NCBI RefSeq assembly: GCF_000286835.2
Contig: NZ_AJYD02000013.1
Location: 62,001-126,000 of the forward strand
Direction of reading: 5' to 3'
From: Enterovibrio norvegicus FF-33
Lineage (GTDB): Bacteria > Pseudomonadota > Gammaproteobacteria > Enterobacterales > Vibrionaceae
Length of the DNA: 64,000 nucleotides
The notes beneath the pieces were generated by a model. It worked only from the letters and a program-made list of their open reading frames with translations, searched no databases and had not been told where the DNA came from. Below, piece after piece: positions 8,690 to 18,706 of this stretch. Every line of letters begins with the position of its first letter. The stretch's first letter is position 1. The translations under genes were made by a program, and so were the position numbers.

Positions 8690-10228
8690 TTACGCCGTGG
8701 GATTTACAGGTTTACCTGAAACACTTTCCGCTTCGTTATCTTGGGTTCGACGTGCCAGACGTTGTTCCCAGTAATCGGCATTTTTGATACCCAGCTTAAC
8801 AGGATCGAACGTGTACTCTTCCACCCCGTCTTTTTGCTGGCGCTCGTAATCGCGAAGTGCGACCAGAGCAGGTCTGCCTAGGAAGAAGATAATTAATAGA
8901 CCTGTGATGTTCAGCCATGCCATCAAGCCTACGCCAACGTCACCCATTGCCCAAGCAAGGTTTGCCGTTTTGACGGTGCCATAGAAGACTGCCGACATCA
9001 GAACCAACTTCAGCACAAACATCATGCCCGATACGTTGAAGGTACGACGGATGTACGCGATGTTAGTTTCTGCAATGTAGTAGTACGCCAAAATGGTGGT
9101 GAAGGCGAAGAAGAACAAAGCAACAGCAATGAAGGGTTTGCCCCAGTCAGGCATGGTGCTTTCAATGGCCATTTGCGTGTACACAGGACCATTCGCGGCA
9201 ATATCCGCAGCAATGTTCTGAACGATGAAGGCTTCGCCTGCGCCGTGCACGTTGTATGCGCCAGTGATCAAAATCATAAACGCCGTTGCTGAACATACCA
9301 GCAGGGTATCAATGTAAATTGAGAACGATTGCACCAAACCTTGTTGTGCTGGGTGTTGCACGTTAGCGGCAGCGGCAGCATGAGGACCCGTGCCTTGACC
9401 TGCTTCGTTCGAGTAAACCCCGCGCTTAACACCCCAACCGATGGCTGCACCAAAGCCTGCCATTGGCGTGAAGGCATCACCCACGATCATCGCAATGATG
9501 CCCGGGATTTCAGTGATGTTCAGCAAAATGATGACGAACGCGATGATGATGTAAGCCAGTGCCATGAACGGCACAACCACTTGGGTAAAGTTTGCAATTC
9601 GCTTAACGCCACCAAAAATGATGAAACCAAGCAGGATAGAGATGATGGCACCTGTGATGATTTTGGCTGTGCTAAATGTGCCCAGTGCCGTTTCAATCAT
9701 CTCTCCAGGACCAAACGCGGCTTCCATTGCGTTACCGATACTGTTTGATTGAACGCCTGGCAGCAATACGCCACATGCGAAGATAGTTGCGATAGCAAAG
9801 ATCCATGCATACCACTTCTGACCCATGGCTTTTTCTATGTAGTAAGCCGGACCACCACGGAACTCTCCGTTGTCTTCTTCTTTGTAGATTTGCGCCAGTG
9901 TTGATTCGGTGTATGCCGTTGCAGCGCCTAGGAACGCGACGACCCACATCCAGAAGATGGCACCTGGACCACCAAAGCCGATAGCTGCGGCCACACCTGC
10001 AATGTTACCGGTACCGACTCGACCCGACAGTGAAACGGCGAGTGCTTGAAATGATGAAATGCCCTTGTCAGAACTTTTGCCAGAAAACAGTAGGCGGGTC
10101 ATTTCTTTGAATTGACGAACTTGCACAAAACGCGTCGCGATGGAGTAAAACAGACCTGCACCTAAACATAGGTATATAAGGACTGGACTCCAGATGATGC
10201 TGTTTAAAAAATCAACAACAGATTGCAT
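8690..10228 (-). CDS. alanine/glycine:cation symporter (AGCS family), copy 2
   Basis: Second sodium:alanine/glycine symporter, 512 residues, with the same signatures as copy 1 (ISSFQALAVSLSGRVGTGN, GGPGAIFWMW, RGGPAYYIEKAMG, KRGVYSNEAGQGTGPHAAA). It differs by a longer extracytoplasmic stretch near residues 320-360 and a charged cytoplasmic tail of about 60 residues. It is convergent with yaaA and transcribed alone. Two family members this close suggest different substrate or cation preferences, or an old duplication followed by divergence; the two are clearly not recent copies. Confidence 0.92.
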   Translation of the reverse strand: MQSVVDFLNSIIWSPVLIYLCLGAGLFYSIATRFVQVRQFKEMTRLLFSGKSSDKGISSFQALAVSLSGRVGTGNIAGVAAAIGFGGPGAIFWMWVVAFLGAATAYTESTLAQIYKEEDNGEFRGGPAYYIEKAMGQKWYAWIFAIATIFACGVLLPGVQSNSIGNAMEAAFGPGEMIETALGTFSTAKIITGAIISILLGFIIFGGVKRIANFTQVVVPFMALAYIIIAFVIILLNITEIPGIIAMIVGDAFTPMAGFGAAIGWGVKRGVYSNEAGQGTGPHAAAAANVQHPAQQGLVQSFSIYIDTLLVCSATAFMILITGAYNVHGAGEAFIVQNIAADIAANGPVYTQMAIESTMPDWGKPFIAVALFFFAFTTILAYYYIAETNIAYIRRTFNVSGMMFVLKLVLMSAVFYGTVKTANLAWAMGDVGVGLMAWLNITGLLIIFFLGRPALVALRDYERQQKDGVEEYTFDPVKLGIKNADYWEQRLARRTQDNEAESVSGKPVNPTA

Positions 10229-10410
10229 TATAAGATCCCTTTAATGAAAAATATTGAACAGGTTAATTGTTATCCAGAGGCAGGATAATCTCAAAAAGAG
10301 CTGTATTGTTAACATTTTGTGTTAATAATGTGGCGCTTTGTGAGCCCGATCTTCAGCCTGTATTCCCTTGGCTGATTAGCATTTTTTGCTGCGAGTGATC
10401 GCAAGGAACA

Positions 10411-10439
10411 AAAAAAGGAGGCTTTCAGCCTCCTTTTTT
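10411..10439 (-). terminator. terminator after srmB
   Basis: Stem AAAGGAGGC/GCCTCCTTT with flanking A and T tracts, just downstream of the srmB stop on the minus strand. Confidence 0.9.
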
Positions 10440-10468
10440 AACGTTATTAGGATGTAAAATCTATTTAT

Positions 10469-11743
10469 TTACGATTTATCCGTTGTTTTCGCTGCTTTTT
10501 TCGCCACTTTCTTTGCTACTTTTTTAGCTTTAGCTTTTAAGACCTTCTTCGGTGCTTTGACTTTTTTCTTCTTGAAGGCAGGCTTTTTATGCGACGGCTT
10601 CAAACCTTCGATATGGCGCTCTTTGACGTCTTCATTCATGTAACGACAAATACGATCCATCATGGCTTGATCGTGTGCTTCGACCAGCGAAACGGCATTC
10701 CCTTTTTTACCCGCGCGCGCAGTACGACCGATACGGTGCAAGTACACATCCGCTTTGCGTGGTAAATCAAAGTTAATGACGTGGCTGATGTTTGGTACAT
10801 CGATACCGCGCGCGGCAACATCTGTTGCGAGCAGGAAGTTGATCTCACCGCTTGAGAATCGCTCAATCGCATTGGTGCGTTTGGCTTGTGCCATTTCACC
10901 TTGGATCCACGCACAGCTTATCTTCTGTCTGGTCAGTTCTTCGCGAAGGGCAGCAAGACGCTCACGGGTTTTCACAAAGATGATCGCACGGTTGGCTTGA
11001 TCTGCCAGAATGGACTTCAACAATGCGTATTTGTGGTTCATGTCATCACAGCGGTAATACCACTGGGTGATTTTTTTGCGTTCGCGGCGAGGCGGCTCTG
11101 CGGTCACTTCGACAGGATCGGTCAGCAGCGTCTCTTTAAAGCCCTGAATGCCTTTGCCTTCGAGCGTTGCTGAGAACAGCATACTTTGCTTACGCCAGCG
11201 ACATTCATTTGACAGACGCTCAACGGCAGGGCCAAAGCCCATGTCTAGCATGCGGTCGGCTTCATCGAGCACCAAGCTTTCAATGGCGCGGCAATCAAAG
11301 CGTTCGCCTTCTACATATTCCATCAAGCGACCTGGTGTTGCCACCACGATATCTTGTGTTTTACCCAGAATTTCGGCGTGTTCTTGATAAGAAATACCAC
11401 CCGTAATGGTGATAATTTTTAAATCTGTGTTTTTCGCCAGCGCACGTGCTTGGTCTGCGACTTGGATCGCCAACTCACGAGTTGGAGTGAGGATCAGTGC
11501 GCGTGCAGGGCCTGGGTCTTGGCGCGGGAAGTCCAGTAAGTGCTGCAACAAAGGCAGCACAAATGCTGCGGTTTTACCTGTTCCGGTTGGCGCAGACGCC
11601 AATACATCACGGCCATCCATACCATGAGGGATCACGTCAGCCTGGATAGCGGTTGGTCGCTCGAAGCCAATGTCATCCAGCGCCATTAGCAGTTTAGGAT
11701 CCAGTTCTAGTTCTGCAAAAGTTCGCACGCGTTGTTTCTCCAC
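10469..11743 (-). CDS. srmB: DEAD-box RNA helicase SrmB
   Basis: ATP-dependent RNA helicase that helps early assembly of the large ribosomal subunit. The 424-residue protein has the full motif set: Q motif (FERPTAIQ), Walker A ASAPTGTGKT, PTRELAIQ, TPGRL, DEAD box VLDEADRMLDMGF, SAT, and the C-terminal motifs TDVAARGIDVP and HRIGRTARAG. A Lys/Ala-rich tail of about 50 residues probably binds RNA. Assignment to SrmB rather than another DEAD protein rests on overall similarity and on trmN6 next door, its neighbour in E. coli. Confidence 0.94.
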   Translation of the reverse strand: MEKQRVRTFAELELDPKLLMALDDIGFERPTAIQADVIPHGMDGRDVLASAPTGTGKTAAFVLPLLQHLLDFPRQDPGPARALILTPTRELAIQVADQARALAKNTDLKIITITGGISYQEHAEILGKTQDIVVATPGRLMEYVEGERFDCRAIESLVLDEADRMLDMGFGPAVERLSNECRWRKQSMLFSATLEGKGIQGFKETLLTDPVEVTAEPPRRERKKITQWYYRCDDMNHKYALLKSILADQANRAIIFVKTRERLAALREELTRQKISCAWIQGEMAQAKRTNAIERFSSGEINFLLATDVAARGIDVPNISHVINFDLPRKADVYLHRIGRTARAGKKGNAVSLVEAHDQAMMDRICRYMNEDVKERHIEGLKPSHKKPAFKKKKVKAPKKVLKAKAKKVAKKVAKKAAKTTDKS

Positions 11744-11767
11744 TCAAAGTTAGGGGGCGGATTATAT

Positions 11768-11857
11768 ACCCAAACATCCTCAAGATGCATCGTTCAACGA
11801 GATTAACTGACATAGATAGTTAAGATAATTTCAAGTGCGGCCATCACATCTTGAGGT
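11768..11857. repeat. palindromic repeat element between srmB and trmN6
   Basis: The outer arms CCTCAAGATG and CATCTTGAGG are perfect 10-bp inverted repeats about 60 nt apart; an inner stem TTAACT-N9-AGTTAA lies between them. The left side begins TATACCCAAACATCCTCAAG, like the arm near nfo (2970). The right arm forms the last codons and stop of trmN6. It looks like a dispersed, possibly mobile, non-coding repeat of vibrios. Confidence 0.6.
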
Positions 11858-12548
11858 AAAAATCTTTTGTTAGTGCCACAAAGTCGTCTGAATACGCGCC
11901 ATCCTCTTGGATCACCAGCGTGGTTTGCAGGCATTTTTCCTGCTCTATAGGCGAAAAGGTGATGAGTTTTCGGCTCACTGGTTTAGTCGATGTGGGCTTT
12001 ACCGACGTTACCCTTTGGCAATACAGACCGTAATGAATCGCTTTCGTGATCAATTGTTCGGCTTCCACTGAGGGTAAGATCAAATGCGCATGCCCGTTCG
12101 GGAAAAGGTGCGTTTTTATCACTTTTAATAAGCTGTCATGAGAAAGCGTGTCGGTATGACGCGCCATCGCTCGCTTCGAATCTGTCGCTTGTTCCCCGGA
12201 GTTGAAGTAGGGCGGATTGCAGATAATGGTGTCGAATTTGACCGCGTCCTGCCATTGCGTAATGTCTTGGTGCATGACAATGATGCGTTTGTTCCAAGCA
12301 GATTGTTCTGCATTGAGACGCGCGCTCTCTACGGCTTGTTGATCAATGTCGAGGGCGGTGATGTGGGCGTGAGGAAATCGTTGCGCCATCATCAAAGACA
12401 GTAAACCTGTTCCCGTCCCAATATCTAACACGTTGTCGCGATTTTCGGCGTCAGCCCAGGCGCCAAGCAGCACGCCATCAGTACTCACTGGCATGCCACA
12501 GCCGGCGTTATCAATCGAAAACTGTTTGAATTGAAAGCCTTTACTCAC
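11844..12548 (-). CDS. trmN6: tRNA1(Val) (adenine-37-N6)-methyltransferase TrmN6 (YfiC)
   Basis: SAM-dependent methyltransferase that makes m6A37 in tRNA-Val. The 234-residue protein has the SAM-binding glycine motif DIGTGTGLLSLM near residues 41-52, and the N6-adenine catalytic motif NPPYF (in CNPPYFNSG) near residue 110. It sits beside srmB as in E. coli, though here both genes read the same way. The final five codons (FYLKM) coincide with the right arm of a palindromic repeat, so the C-terminus may be partly built from that repeat. Confidence 0.93.
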   Translation of the reverse strand: MSKGFQFKQFSIDNAGCGMPVSTDGVLLGAWADAENRDNVLDIGTGTGLLSLMMAQRFPHAHITALDIDQQAVESARLNAEQSAWNKRIIVMHQDITQWQDAVKFDTIICNPPYFNSGEQATDSKRAMARHTDTLSHDSLLKVIKTHLFPNGHAHLILPSVEAEQLITKAIHYGLYCQRVTSVKPTSTKPVSRKLITFSPIEQEKCLQTTLVIQEDGAYSDDFVALTKDFYLKM

Positions 12549-12857
12549 TTTATCTCCGCCACGTGATTATCTTAAATTGCTCAAAAAATAGATGATAATG
12601 TTGCTGTGTTGTTGCTTTTTTTGTGTGCCATATTCTTTTGATAGTTTTGATTAATTATCAATTATTGGCATTTAATACTTAATTTTTATTATAAATTGAA
12701 TTAATAGCCTGATTTTTACTGCCCTATTGTCTGCATGGTGAAACTTCGTCATTATCCTGTCTACACGGTAAAGCTCAGTAAAAAAAACCAAAAGGCTAAC
12801 CGATTGATTACACGTATTGGCAAATACACATCTGCAAACACACATAGGTAGTAAATA
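12549..12857. other. AT-rich intergenic region between trmN6 and brnQ
   Basis: Holds the divergent promoters of trmN6 and brnQ. It is strongly AT-rich around 12600-12720. I see no ORF, hairpin or operator that I can name. Confidence 0.4.
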
Positions 12858-14162
12858 GTGAAAGAGAGTTTAAAGGTTAGCGACATACTCGCGCTAGGTT
12901 TTATGACCTTTGCGTTTTTCCTCGGGGCAGGCAATATCATTTTCCCACCGCAAGCAGGCTTTCTTGCTGGTGATCATACTTTTTCTGCCATGCTGGGCTT
13001 TTTGACCACGGCAGTGGGCTTGCCTCTTATCGGTATTATTGCCGTCGCTGTTGCTGGTGGTGGTTGGAAAGGCTTAACGCGTGATCTTCCAACGTCAGTA
13101 GCAACACTGATGGCTGTGCTGATTTTCATCATCATTGGTCCTGCATTTGCGGCGCCTCGTGCGGGCCTCGTTGCCTATGAAATGGGCTTTAAGCCGTTTT
13201 TGACCGATGCAGGTCAGTGGGAACTATCATTGTTCTCTGTGGTGTTCTTCGCCGTTGCAATGTTCTTCTCTCTGTCTCAAGGCAAACTGATTGATACCAT
13301 TGGTAAACTACTGACACCGGCATTGTTTGCGGCATTGGTGGTTCTGGCGATTGCTGTTGTGGTTAATCCGCAGGGCGATATAGCACCAGCGCAAGGCGCG
13401 TATGTTGATCAAGCATTCGCAACGGGTTTCCTCGAAGGCTACAACACCATGGATACCTTCGCGGCACTGATGTTCGGTATGCTGATTGTTGATGTGATCC
13501 GTAAGAAAGGCATCACGTCTGACACAAAAACCTGCAAATACCTGATTTATGCTGGCGTGATTGCCGCGACAGGCTTGGCGTTTGTTTATGTTTCTCTGTT
13601 CTATCTCGGCGCGACAGCAACGGGTGTGGCAGCAGGAGCGGCGAATGGCGGTGCGATTCTGTCGGCGTATGTGATGGCGTTGTTTGGCCCTGCCGGTCAA
13701 ATCATTTTGTCTGCGATTATCATTCTGGCGTGTTTAACCACGGTCATTGGTTTGGTGTCAGCATGTGCGGATTACTTCAGCACTTTAGTGAAAGTCTCTT
13801 ATCGTCAATGGGTTGTGATTTTGTCAGTGGCGTGTGCCATTGTGGCAAACGTTGGTTTGACCCAATTGATTGCGATTTCAGTGCCTGTATTGTTTGCACT
13901 GTACCCTGTTGCGATTGCGTTGATTGCGCTGACCTTCCTGCGCCGTTTCATGCCTAATCCTGCACTGGCTTACCGAGTGGTATTGGGTGTGTCACTGGTA
14001 TTTGCATTGTTGGATGCGGCGAAAGTGGCGGGTATGGATATGTCTTTGCTTAAAGCGCTACCATTGTTTAACTTTGGTATGGCATGGCTGTTGCCAACCG
14101 TGATTGCGACAGTGGCTGTTCGTTTTGCACCCGCACCGAAAGGCGAGTCGTCTCACGCCTAA
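12858..14162 (+). CDS. brnQ: branched-chain amino acid carrier BrnQ (LIVCS family)
   Basis: Sodium- or proton-coupled inner-membrane carrier for leucine, isoleucine and valine. It has 434 residues with about twelve hydrophobic helices and the family N-terminus with GFMTFAFFLGAGNIIFPPQAG. Start is a GTG preceded by a weak AGGT. It is a single-gene unit ending at a strong terminator. Confidence 0.93.
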   Translation: MKESLKVSDILALGFMTFAFFLGAGNIIFPPQAGFLAGDHTFSAMLGFLTTAVGLPLIGIIAVAVAGGGWKGLTRDLPTSVATLMAVLIFIIIGPAFAAPRAGLVAYEMGFKPFLTDAGQWELSLFSVVFFAVAMFFSLSQGKLIDTIGKLLTPALFAALVVLAIAVVVNPQGDIAPAQGAYVDQAFATGFLEGYNTMDTFAALMFGMLIVDVIRKKGITSDTKTCKYLIYAGVIAATGLAFVYVSLFYLGATATGVAAGAANGGAILSAYVMALFGPAGQIILSAIIILACLTTVIGLVSACADYFSTLVKVSYRQWVVILSVACAIVANVGLTQLIAISVPVLFALYPVAIALIALTFLRRFMPNPALAYRVVLGVSLVFALLDAAKVAGMDMSLLKALPLFNFGMAWLLPTVIATVAVRFAPAPKGESSHA

Positions 14163-14202
14163 GTGATGTGATGTATACGTTGAAGCGTTAGTTTTCAGCG
14201 TC

Positions 14203-14232
14203 AAAAAAACCACCGCATGCGGTGGTTTTTTT
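14203..14232 (+). terminator. terminator after brnQ
   Basis: Perfect palindrome AACCACCGCATGCGGTGGTT inside A and T runs; it may also serve the convergent fldB. Confidence 0.93.
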
Positions 14233-14266
14233 ATGCCGAAAAGAGGACGGTGATTGGGCGCTAAAA

Positions 14267-14785
14267 TTAAAGCAAGGCTTGGTATTCGGTGAGCACTTGT
14301 TCACACCAAGTGGCGATGCGCTCATCACTTAATTCGTATTGACTGTCTTCATCTAGCGCTAGGCCGACAAAGTGCTTTCCATCCTCGGTCAGGGCTTTGG
14401 ATGCGTCAAAGGTGTAGCCTTCAACAGGCCAGTAGCCAACGAAATTCAGTCCGGTTGGGAGCAATTGATCGTGAAGCAAACCCATGGCGTCAAGGTACCA
14501 TTCTGCGTAGCCTTCTTGGTCGCCCAAGCCAAACAGTGCCACGGTTTTTCCTTGAAGTTTAAGCCCTTCAAGCTGGTCCCAAACCGCTTCCCAGTCTTCT
14601 TGCAGTTCACCAAAATCCCACGTGGAAATGCCCAGTAACAGGAGATCGTACTGGTTCATATCGCTCACGGGGGCGTCTTTGATGTTGTGAACGTCCACTA
14701 ACTCGTCACCCAAAATATCACGGATCTTTTCCGCGGCCATTTCGGTGTAACACGTCGTCGAGCCGTAGAACAAACCTATCTTCAT
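14267..14785 (-). CDS. fldB: flavodoxin FldB
   Basis: FMN-binding electron carrier of 172 residues. The phosphate-binding loop GSTTCYTE and the FMN-stacking loops [14 protein letters not shown] and [12 protein letters not shown] match the long-chain flavodoxin FldB rather than FldA. It is divergent from xerD, exactly the arrangement in E. coli. FldB is a SoxRS-induced paralogue there; I see no soxbox that I can assert here. Confidence 0.95.
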   Translation of the reverse strand: MKIGLFYGSTTCYTEMAAEKIRDILGDELVDVHNIKDAPVSDMNQYDLLLLGISTWDFGELQEDWEAVWDQLEGLKLQGKTVALFGLGDQEGYAEWYLDAMGLLHDQLLPTGLNFVGYWPVEGYTFDASKALTEDGKHFVGLALDEDSQYELSDERIATWCEQVLTEYQALL

Positions 14786-14979
14786 GCCTATTTCCTGCTG
14801 TTGCGCTTGGCGCGATTTTACCTGTCACGGGGCGGCTTCTCTACCCCAGAGTTTACTCATCGCGCTATCTTTGCTGAACAAATACTCGTGAAACACCTTA
14901 AAACACGGGCTACGCTTGCATTCATAGTAAACTGAGGTAGTTTGAAGAAAGCAAAATTGCGTCGTTAAGTGAGTGAATC

Positions 14980-15876
14980 GTGGAACAAAATACCAGTTTG
15001 GTTGAGCAGTTTTTAGATGCGATGTGGATGGAGCGAGGGCTGTCAGAAAACACCTTGATTTCCTATCGCAATGATTTAATGAAGCTGTGCCATTGGTTAT
15101 CGCAAGATAATGTGCAGCTAACAACGGTCACGACCCCCACTTTGCAGGATTATCAGCACTGGCTATTTGATCAAGATTTTAAGCAGACGAGCCGCGCTCG
15201 TATGTTGTCCGCCATGCGTCGCTTGTTCCAATATCTTTATCGTGAAAAGCAGCGTGAAGACGATCCCTCCGCCACCTTGATCAGCCCCAAGTTGCCGAAA
15301 CGCTTACCAAAAGATCTCTCCGAAGAACAGGTGGACGCTTTGCTGGATGCGCCTAATACGGACGATATGCTGGAACTGCGCGACAAAGCCATGATGGAAC
15401 TGCTGTATGCGACGGGACTACGTGTCACTGAATTGATCAGTTTGACCACGGAAAACGTCAGCTTGCGACAAGGCGTTGTGCGAGTGATCGGTAAAGGTGG
15501 CAAGGAGCGCATGGTGCCAATGGGGGAATCGGCCATTGATTGGCTAGAACACTATCTTGCTCATTCCCGACAAGGATTGCTGGGAGAGAAAACGTCCGAT
15601 GTGTTTTTCCCTAGTCGTCGCGGGCGAATGATGACCCGACAGACTTTCTGGCACCGTATTAAGTTTTATGCCGCGTTGGCAAGCATTGATAGCGAACTGC
15701 TATCGCCGCACGTATTACGCCATGCATTTGCGACGCATTTACTCAATCACGGTGCTGATTTACGAGTGGTGCAGATGTTGCTCGGGCATAGCGACTTGTC
15801 GACCACTCAGATCTATACGCATGTGGCGACTGAGCGATTAAAACAATTGCACCAAGAGCATCATCCTCGGGCATAA
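14980..15876 (+). CDS. xerD: site-specific tyrosine recombinase XerD
   Basis: XerD acts with XerC at dif sites to resolve chromosome dimers, and in vibrios it also serves integrative phages that exploit dif. The 298-residue protein has the E. coli length and the catalytic tyrosine-recombinase residues in ATGLRVTEL (Arg), GKGGKER (Lys), HVLRHAFATH (His, Arg), LGHSDLSTTQIYTH (His and nucleophilic Tyr). Start is GTG. It begins the xerD-dsbC-recJ-prfB-lysS block conserved with E. coli. Confidence 0.97.
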   Translation: MEQNTSLVEQFLDAMWMERGLSENTLISYRNDLMKLCHWLSQDNVQLTTVTTPTLQDYQHWLFDQDFKQTSRARMLSAMRRLFQYLYREKQREDDPSATLISPKLPKRLPKDLSEEQVDALLDAPNTDDMLELRDKAMMELLYATGLRVTELISLTTENVSLRQGVVRVIGKGGKERMVPMGESAIDWLEHYLAHSRQGLLGEKTSDVFFPSRRGRMMTRQTFWHRIKFYAALASIDSELLSPHVLRHAFATHLLNHGADLRVVQMLLGHSDLSTTQIYTHVATERLKQLHQEHHPRA

Positions 15877-16053
15877 TAGTATATTTAACCGTGGTCATAA
15901 GGCGGCTGTTAAAATGGCTTGGACGGTTTTAAAACAGTGGGTGGAAAAAATATTTTTGCCTATTCAGGGATTTTTTTCTGGTTTTCCGGTCTGAAAGAGT
16001 AATGGTATGCCTGCGTCTTGTGGGCCTTTGTAGATAAATGGGATAAAAACACG

Positions 16054-16788
16054 ATGAATTTCAAACAACTGCTTGCGGGTGTCATGCTCTCTTCAGCCTT
16101 GTTTTCTTTTGGTGCTCAGGCAGTAGAAGGGGCGGATAAAGCTGCCATTTCTGATGTGTTAGCACAATATCGACTTAATATTGAAAGCATTGAAGCGTCG
16201 CCTGTTGAGGGGCTTTTTGAAGTGATCACGAATGGTGGTGTGGTTTACGCCAACAAAGACGGTTCTTACTTTATTTACGGTCAATTGTTCCACACCAACG
16301 AAAAAGAATCGATCAACCTCACCGAGATTGCTCAGGCTAAACGCAACAAAAAACTGTTTGATGCCGCAGGCGTTGAGAAAGAGTTGATCGTGTACCCAGC
16401 AAAAAATGAAAAGCATATCGTGAATGTATATACCGATACGACGTGCGGCTATTGCATGAAGCTGCACCGTGAGATGCAAGACTATAACGATCTCGGCATT
16501 ACTGTTCGTTACTTGGCGTTTCCTCGTTCTGGTGAGCGTTCACCAAATATGGAACAAATGAGTGCGATTTGGTGTGCAGATGACAGAGCTGTCGCAATGA
16601 ATGCAGCGAAAGCAGGCGATTTTAATAAAGAAACAGATGCATGTAATGATTTGGTTCGTCGTCACATGGCGCTCGGCACCTCGATGGGTGTGAGCGGCAC
16701 GCCAGCGATTATGCTGCAAGATGGCACCATGCTATCAGGTTACTTGCCAGCACCTAAGTTGCTAGAAGTGCTTCAGCAAAAAGGCTAA
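16054..16788 (+). CDS. dsbC: periplasmic disulfide isomerase DsbC
   Basis: DsbC is a periplasmic V-shaped dimer that reshuffles wrong disulfide bonds and is kept reduced by DsbD. I start at the ATG giving MNFKQLLAGVMLSSALFSF, a typical signal peptide ending near AQA; the frame is open 12 codons further upstream but that would bury the signal. The mature protein has an N-terminal dimerisation domain and a thioredoxin-fold domain with the active site TTCGYCMK, plus the second cysteine pair in WCADD and DACND. It lies between xerD and recJ as in E. coli. Confidence 0.96.
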   Translation: MNFKQLLAGVMLSSALFSFGAQAVEGADKAAISDVLAQYRLNIESIEASPVEGLFEVITNGGVVYANKDGSYFIYGQLFHTNEKESINLTEIAQAKRNKKLFDAAGVEKELIVYPAKNEKHIVNVYTDTTCGYCMKLHREMQDYNDLGITVRYLAFPRSGERSPNMEQMSAIWCADDRAVAMNAAKAGDFNKETDACNDLVRRHMALGTSMGVSGTPAIMLQDGTMLSGYLPAPKLLEVLQQKG

Positions 16789-16802
16789 ACCTCCGTTTCC
16801 CC

Positions 16803-16835
16803 AAAAAGGCGCAGGCGACAGTCTGCGCCTTTTTG
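16803..16835 (+). terminator. terminator between dsbC and recJ
   Basis: AAAAAGGCGCAG and CTGCGCCTTTTT form a 12-bp stem, with the T-run inside it. recJ therefore probably has its own promoter or depends on readthrough. Confidence 0.88.
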
Positions 16836-16960
16836 CGTTCTAAGCCCGAGTAAACTGCCCGTGAGGCTTTCGCTTTACCCCCATCTCGTTACAATGAGTT
16901 CCTCAATCCGCATTCTTACAGTCGTCGGTGTATACACCGCCACAGACAGGTCTTGTTCCC

Positions 16961-18688
16961 ATGATTGAAATCAAACGTCGCCAATCCACACCTGATGCAG
17001 AATTTCCTGCCTCAATGCCACCTTTACTTCAACGTATTTACGCCAACCGCGGGATCACCAGTGAAGGCGAGCTAGAACGCAGCGCAAAAGGGCTTCACAG
17101 CTTCAGCGAATTGTATGGCATTGAGAAAGCCGTACAATTGCTGGCAGATGCGATGGCGCAAGGGCGACGCATTATTGTGGTGGGGGATTTTGATGCTGAT
17201 GGTGCCACGAGTTCTGCACTATCAGTGACCGCGTTTCGTATGATGGGCTGTCACAACGTTGATTACTTGGTGCCGAACCGATTTGATGATGGATATGGCC
17301 TAAGCCCAGACGTGGTCGCGCAAGCGGCGGCAAAAGGCGCGGAACTTATCATGACCGTGGATAACGGTGTGTCATCGATTGAAGGCGTTGCCGCTGCAAA
17401 AGAACGTGGCATTCAGGTCGTCGTGACTGATCACCACTTGCCAGGCAATGTGTTGCCTGATGCCGATGCCATGGTGAACCCAAATCTTGATGAGTGTGGT
17501 TTTCCATCCAAATCGCTCGCGGGTGTTGGCGTGGCGTTTTATCTTATGCTCGCCCTTCGGGCGCACCTTCGTGAAACGGGCTGGTTTGTCGAGCGTCAAA
17601 TGGCTGAGCCTAATTTGGCCGATCTGCTGGATTTGGTCGCGCTGGGTACGGTGGCGGATGTGGTCGCGCTGGACACCAACAACCGTATTTTGGTGCACCA
17701 AGGGCTAATGCGTATACGCGCAGGAAAATGCCGACCGGGTATTCAAGCGCTGATTGAAGTCGCCAATCGCAACATGGCAACGTTGGTGGCGAGCGATTTT
17801 GGTTTCGCGCTCGGCCCTCGCATTAACGCGGCAGGGCGTTTGGATGATATGTCTTTCGGTATTGAGCTTTTATTGAGTGAAAGTTTACCTGCTGCACGTC
17901 AAATGGCGAGCGAGTTGGACGCGCTGAACCAAAGCCGTAAAGACATTGAACAAGGCATGAAAGAAGAAGCCATGGCTATCTGTGAGCGATTGCAGTTTGG
18001 TGAAGATACTCGTCTACCGAGTGGCCTCGCGCTGTTCCAACGCGAGTGGCACCAAGGCGTGATTGGGATTGTCGCTTCGCGCATTAAAGACAAATTCCAT
18101 CGCCCTGTGATTGCATTTGCCGCCGGTGATGAAGGTGAGGTAAAAGGTTCAGCTCGTTCTATCCAAGGCCTTCACATGCGCGATACCTTGGACTTAATTG
18201 ATACGCAAAACCCAGGGTTGATTAAAAAATTCGGTGGGCACGCCATGGCGGCGGGCTTAACCATCGCAGAAGCAGACTACGAGCGCTTCTCACGTTTGTT
18301 TGATGAAGCGGTACAAAACATCATTAGCGAAGATCAGCTTAAAGGTGTGTTGTTATCTGATGGTGAACTGTTGCCAGAAGAAATCAGCATGGACGTAGCC
18401 GAAATACTGCGCGCAGGTGGCCCATGGGGACAAGGCTTCCCTGAGCCATTGTTTGACGGTACGTTCAAATTGCTGCATCAAAAGCTGGTGGGCGGAAAAC
18501 ACCTGAAAATGATGTTAGAACCGGCATTGGGCGGGCAAATGGTGGATGCTATCGCATTTAACGTTGATCTACGTCGCTGGCCTGACCCATCAGTTCAGAA
18601 GGTCGAGTTGGCTTATCGGCTTGATGTGAATGAGTTTCGCGGTAACCGAACTGTGCAGCTTATGGTAGAACATGTGGTGGCGGTGTAA
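16961..18688 (+). CDS. recJ: single-strand-specific 5'-3' exonuclease RecJ
   Basis: RecJ degrades single-stranded DNA 5' to 3' in recombination, mismatch repair and fork processing. I start at the ATG giving MIEIKRRQSTPDAEFPASMP, which aligns with the E. coli N-terminus; the product has 575 residues (E. coli 577). DHH-family metal motifs are present: VVGDFDADGATS and VVTDHHLPG, then DHHA1 features with GGHAMAAGL in the C-terminal half. It is followed by prfB in the same direction. Confidence 0.96.
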   Translation: MIEIKRRQSTPDAEFPASMPPLLQRIYANRGITSEGELERSAKGLHSFSELYGIEKAVQLLADAMAQGRRIIVVGDFDADGATSSALSVTAFRMMGCHNVDYLVPNRFDDGYGLSPDVVAQAAAKGAELIMTVDNGVSSIEGVAAAKERGIQVVVTDHHLPGNVLPDADAMVNPNLDECGFPSKSLAGVGVAFYLMLALRAHLRETGWFVERQMAEPNLADLLDLVALGTVADVVALDTNNRILVHQGLMRIRAGKCRPGIQALIEVANRNMATLVASDFGFALGPRINAAGRLDDMSFGIELLLSESLPAARQMASELDALNQSRKDIEQGMKEEAMAICERLQFGEDTRLPSGLALFQREWHQGVIGIVASRIKDKFHRPVIAFAAGDEGEVKGSARSIQGLHMRDTLDLIDTQNPGLIKKFGGHAMAAGLTIAEADYERFSRLFDEAVQNIISEDQLKGVLLSDGELLPEEISMDVAEILRAGGPWGQGFPEPLFDGTFKLLHQKLVGGKHLKMMLEPALGGQMVDAIAFNVDLRRWPDPSVQKVELAYRLDVNEFRGNRTVQLMVEHVVAV

Positions 18689-18706
18689 TAAAAAAGCGGC
18701 TCTAGG

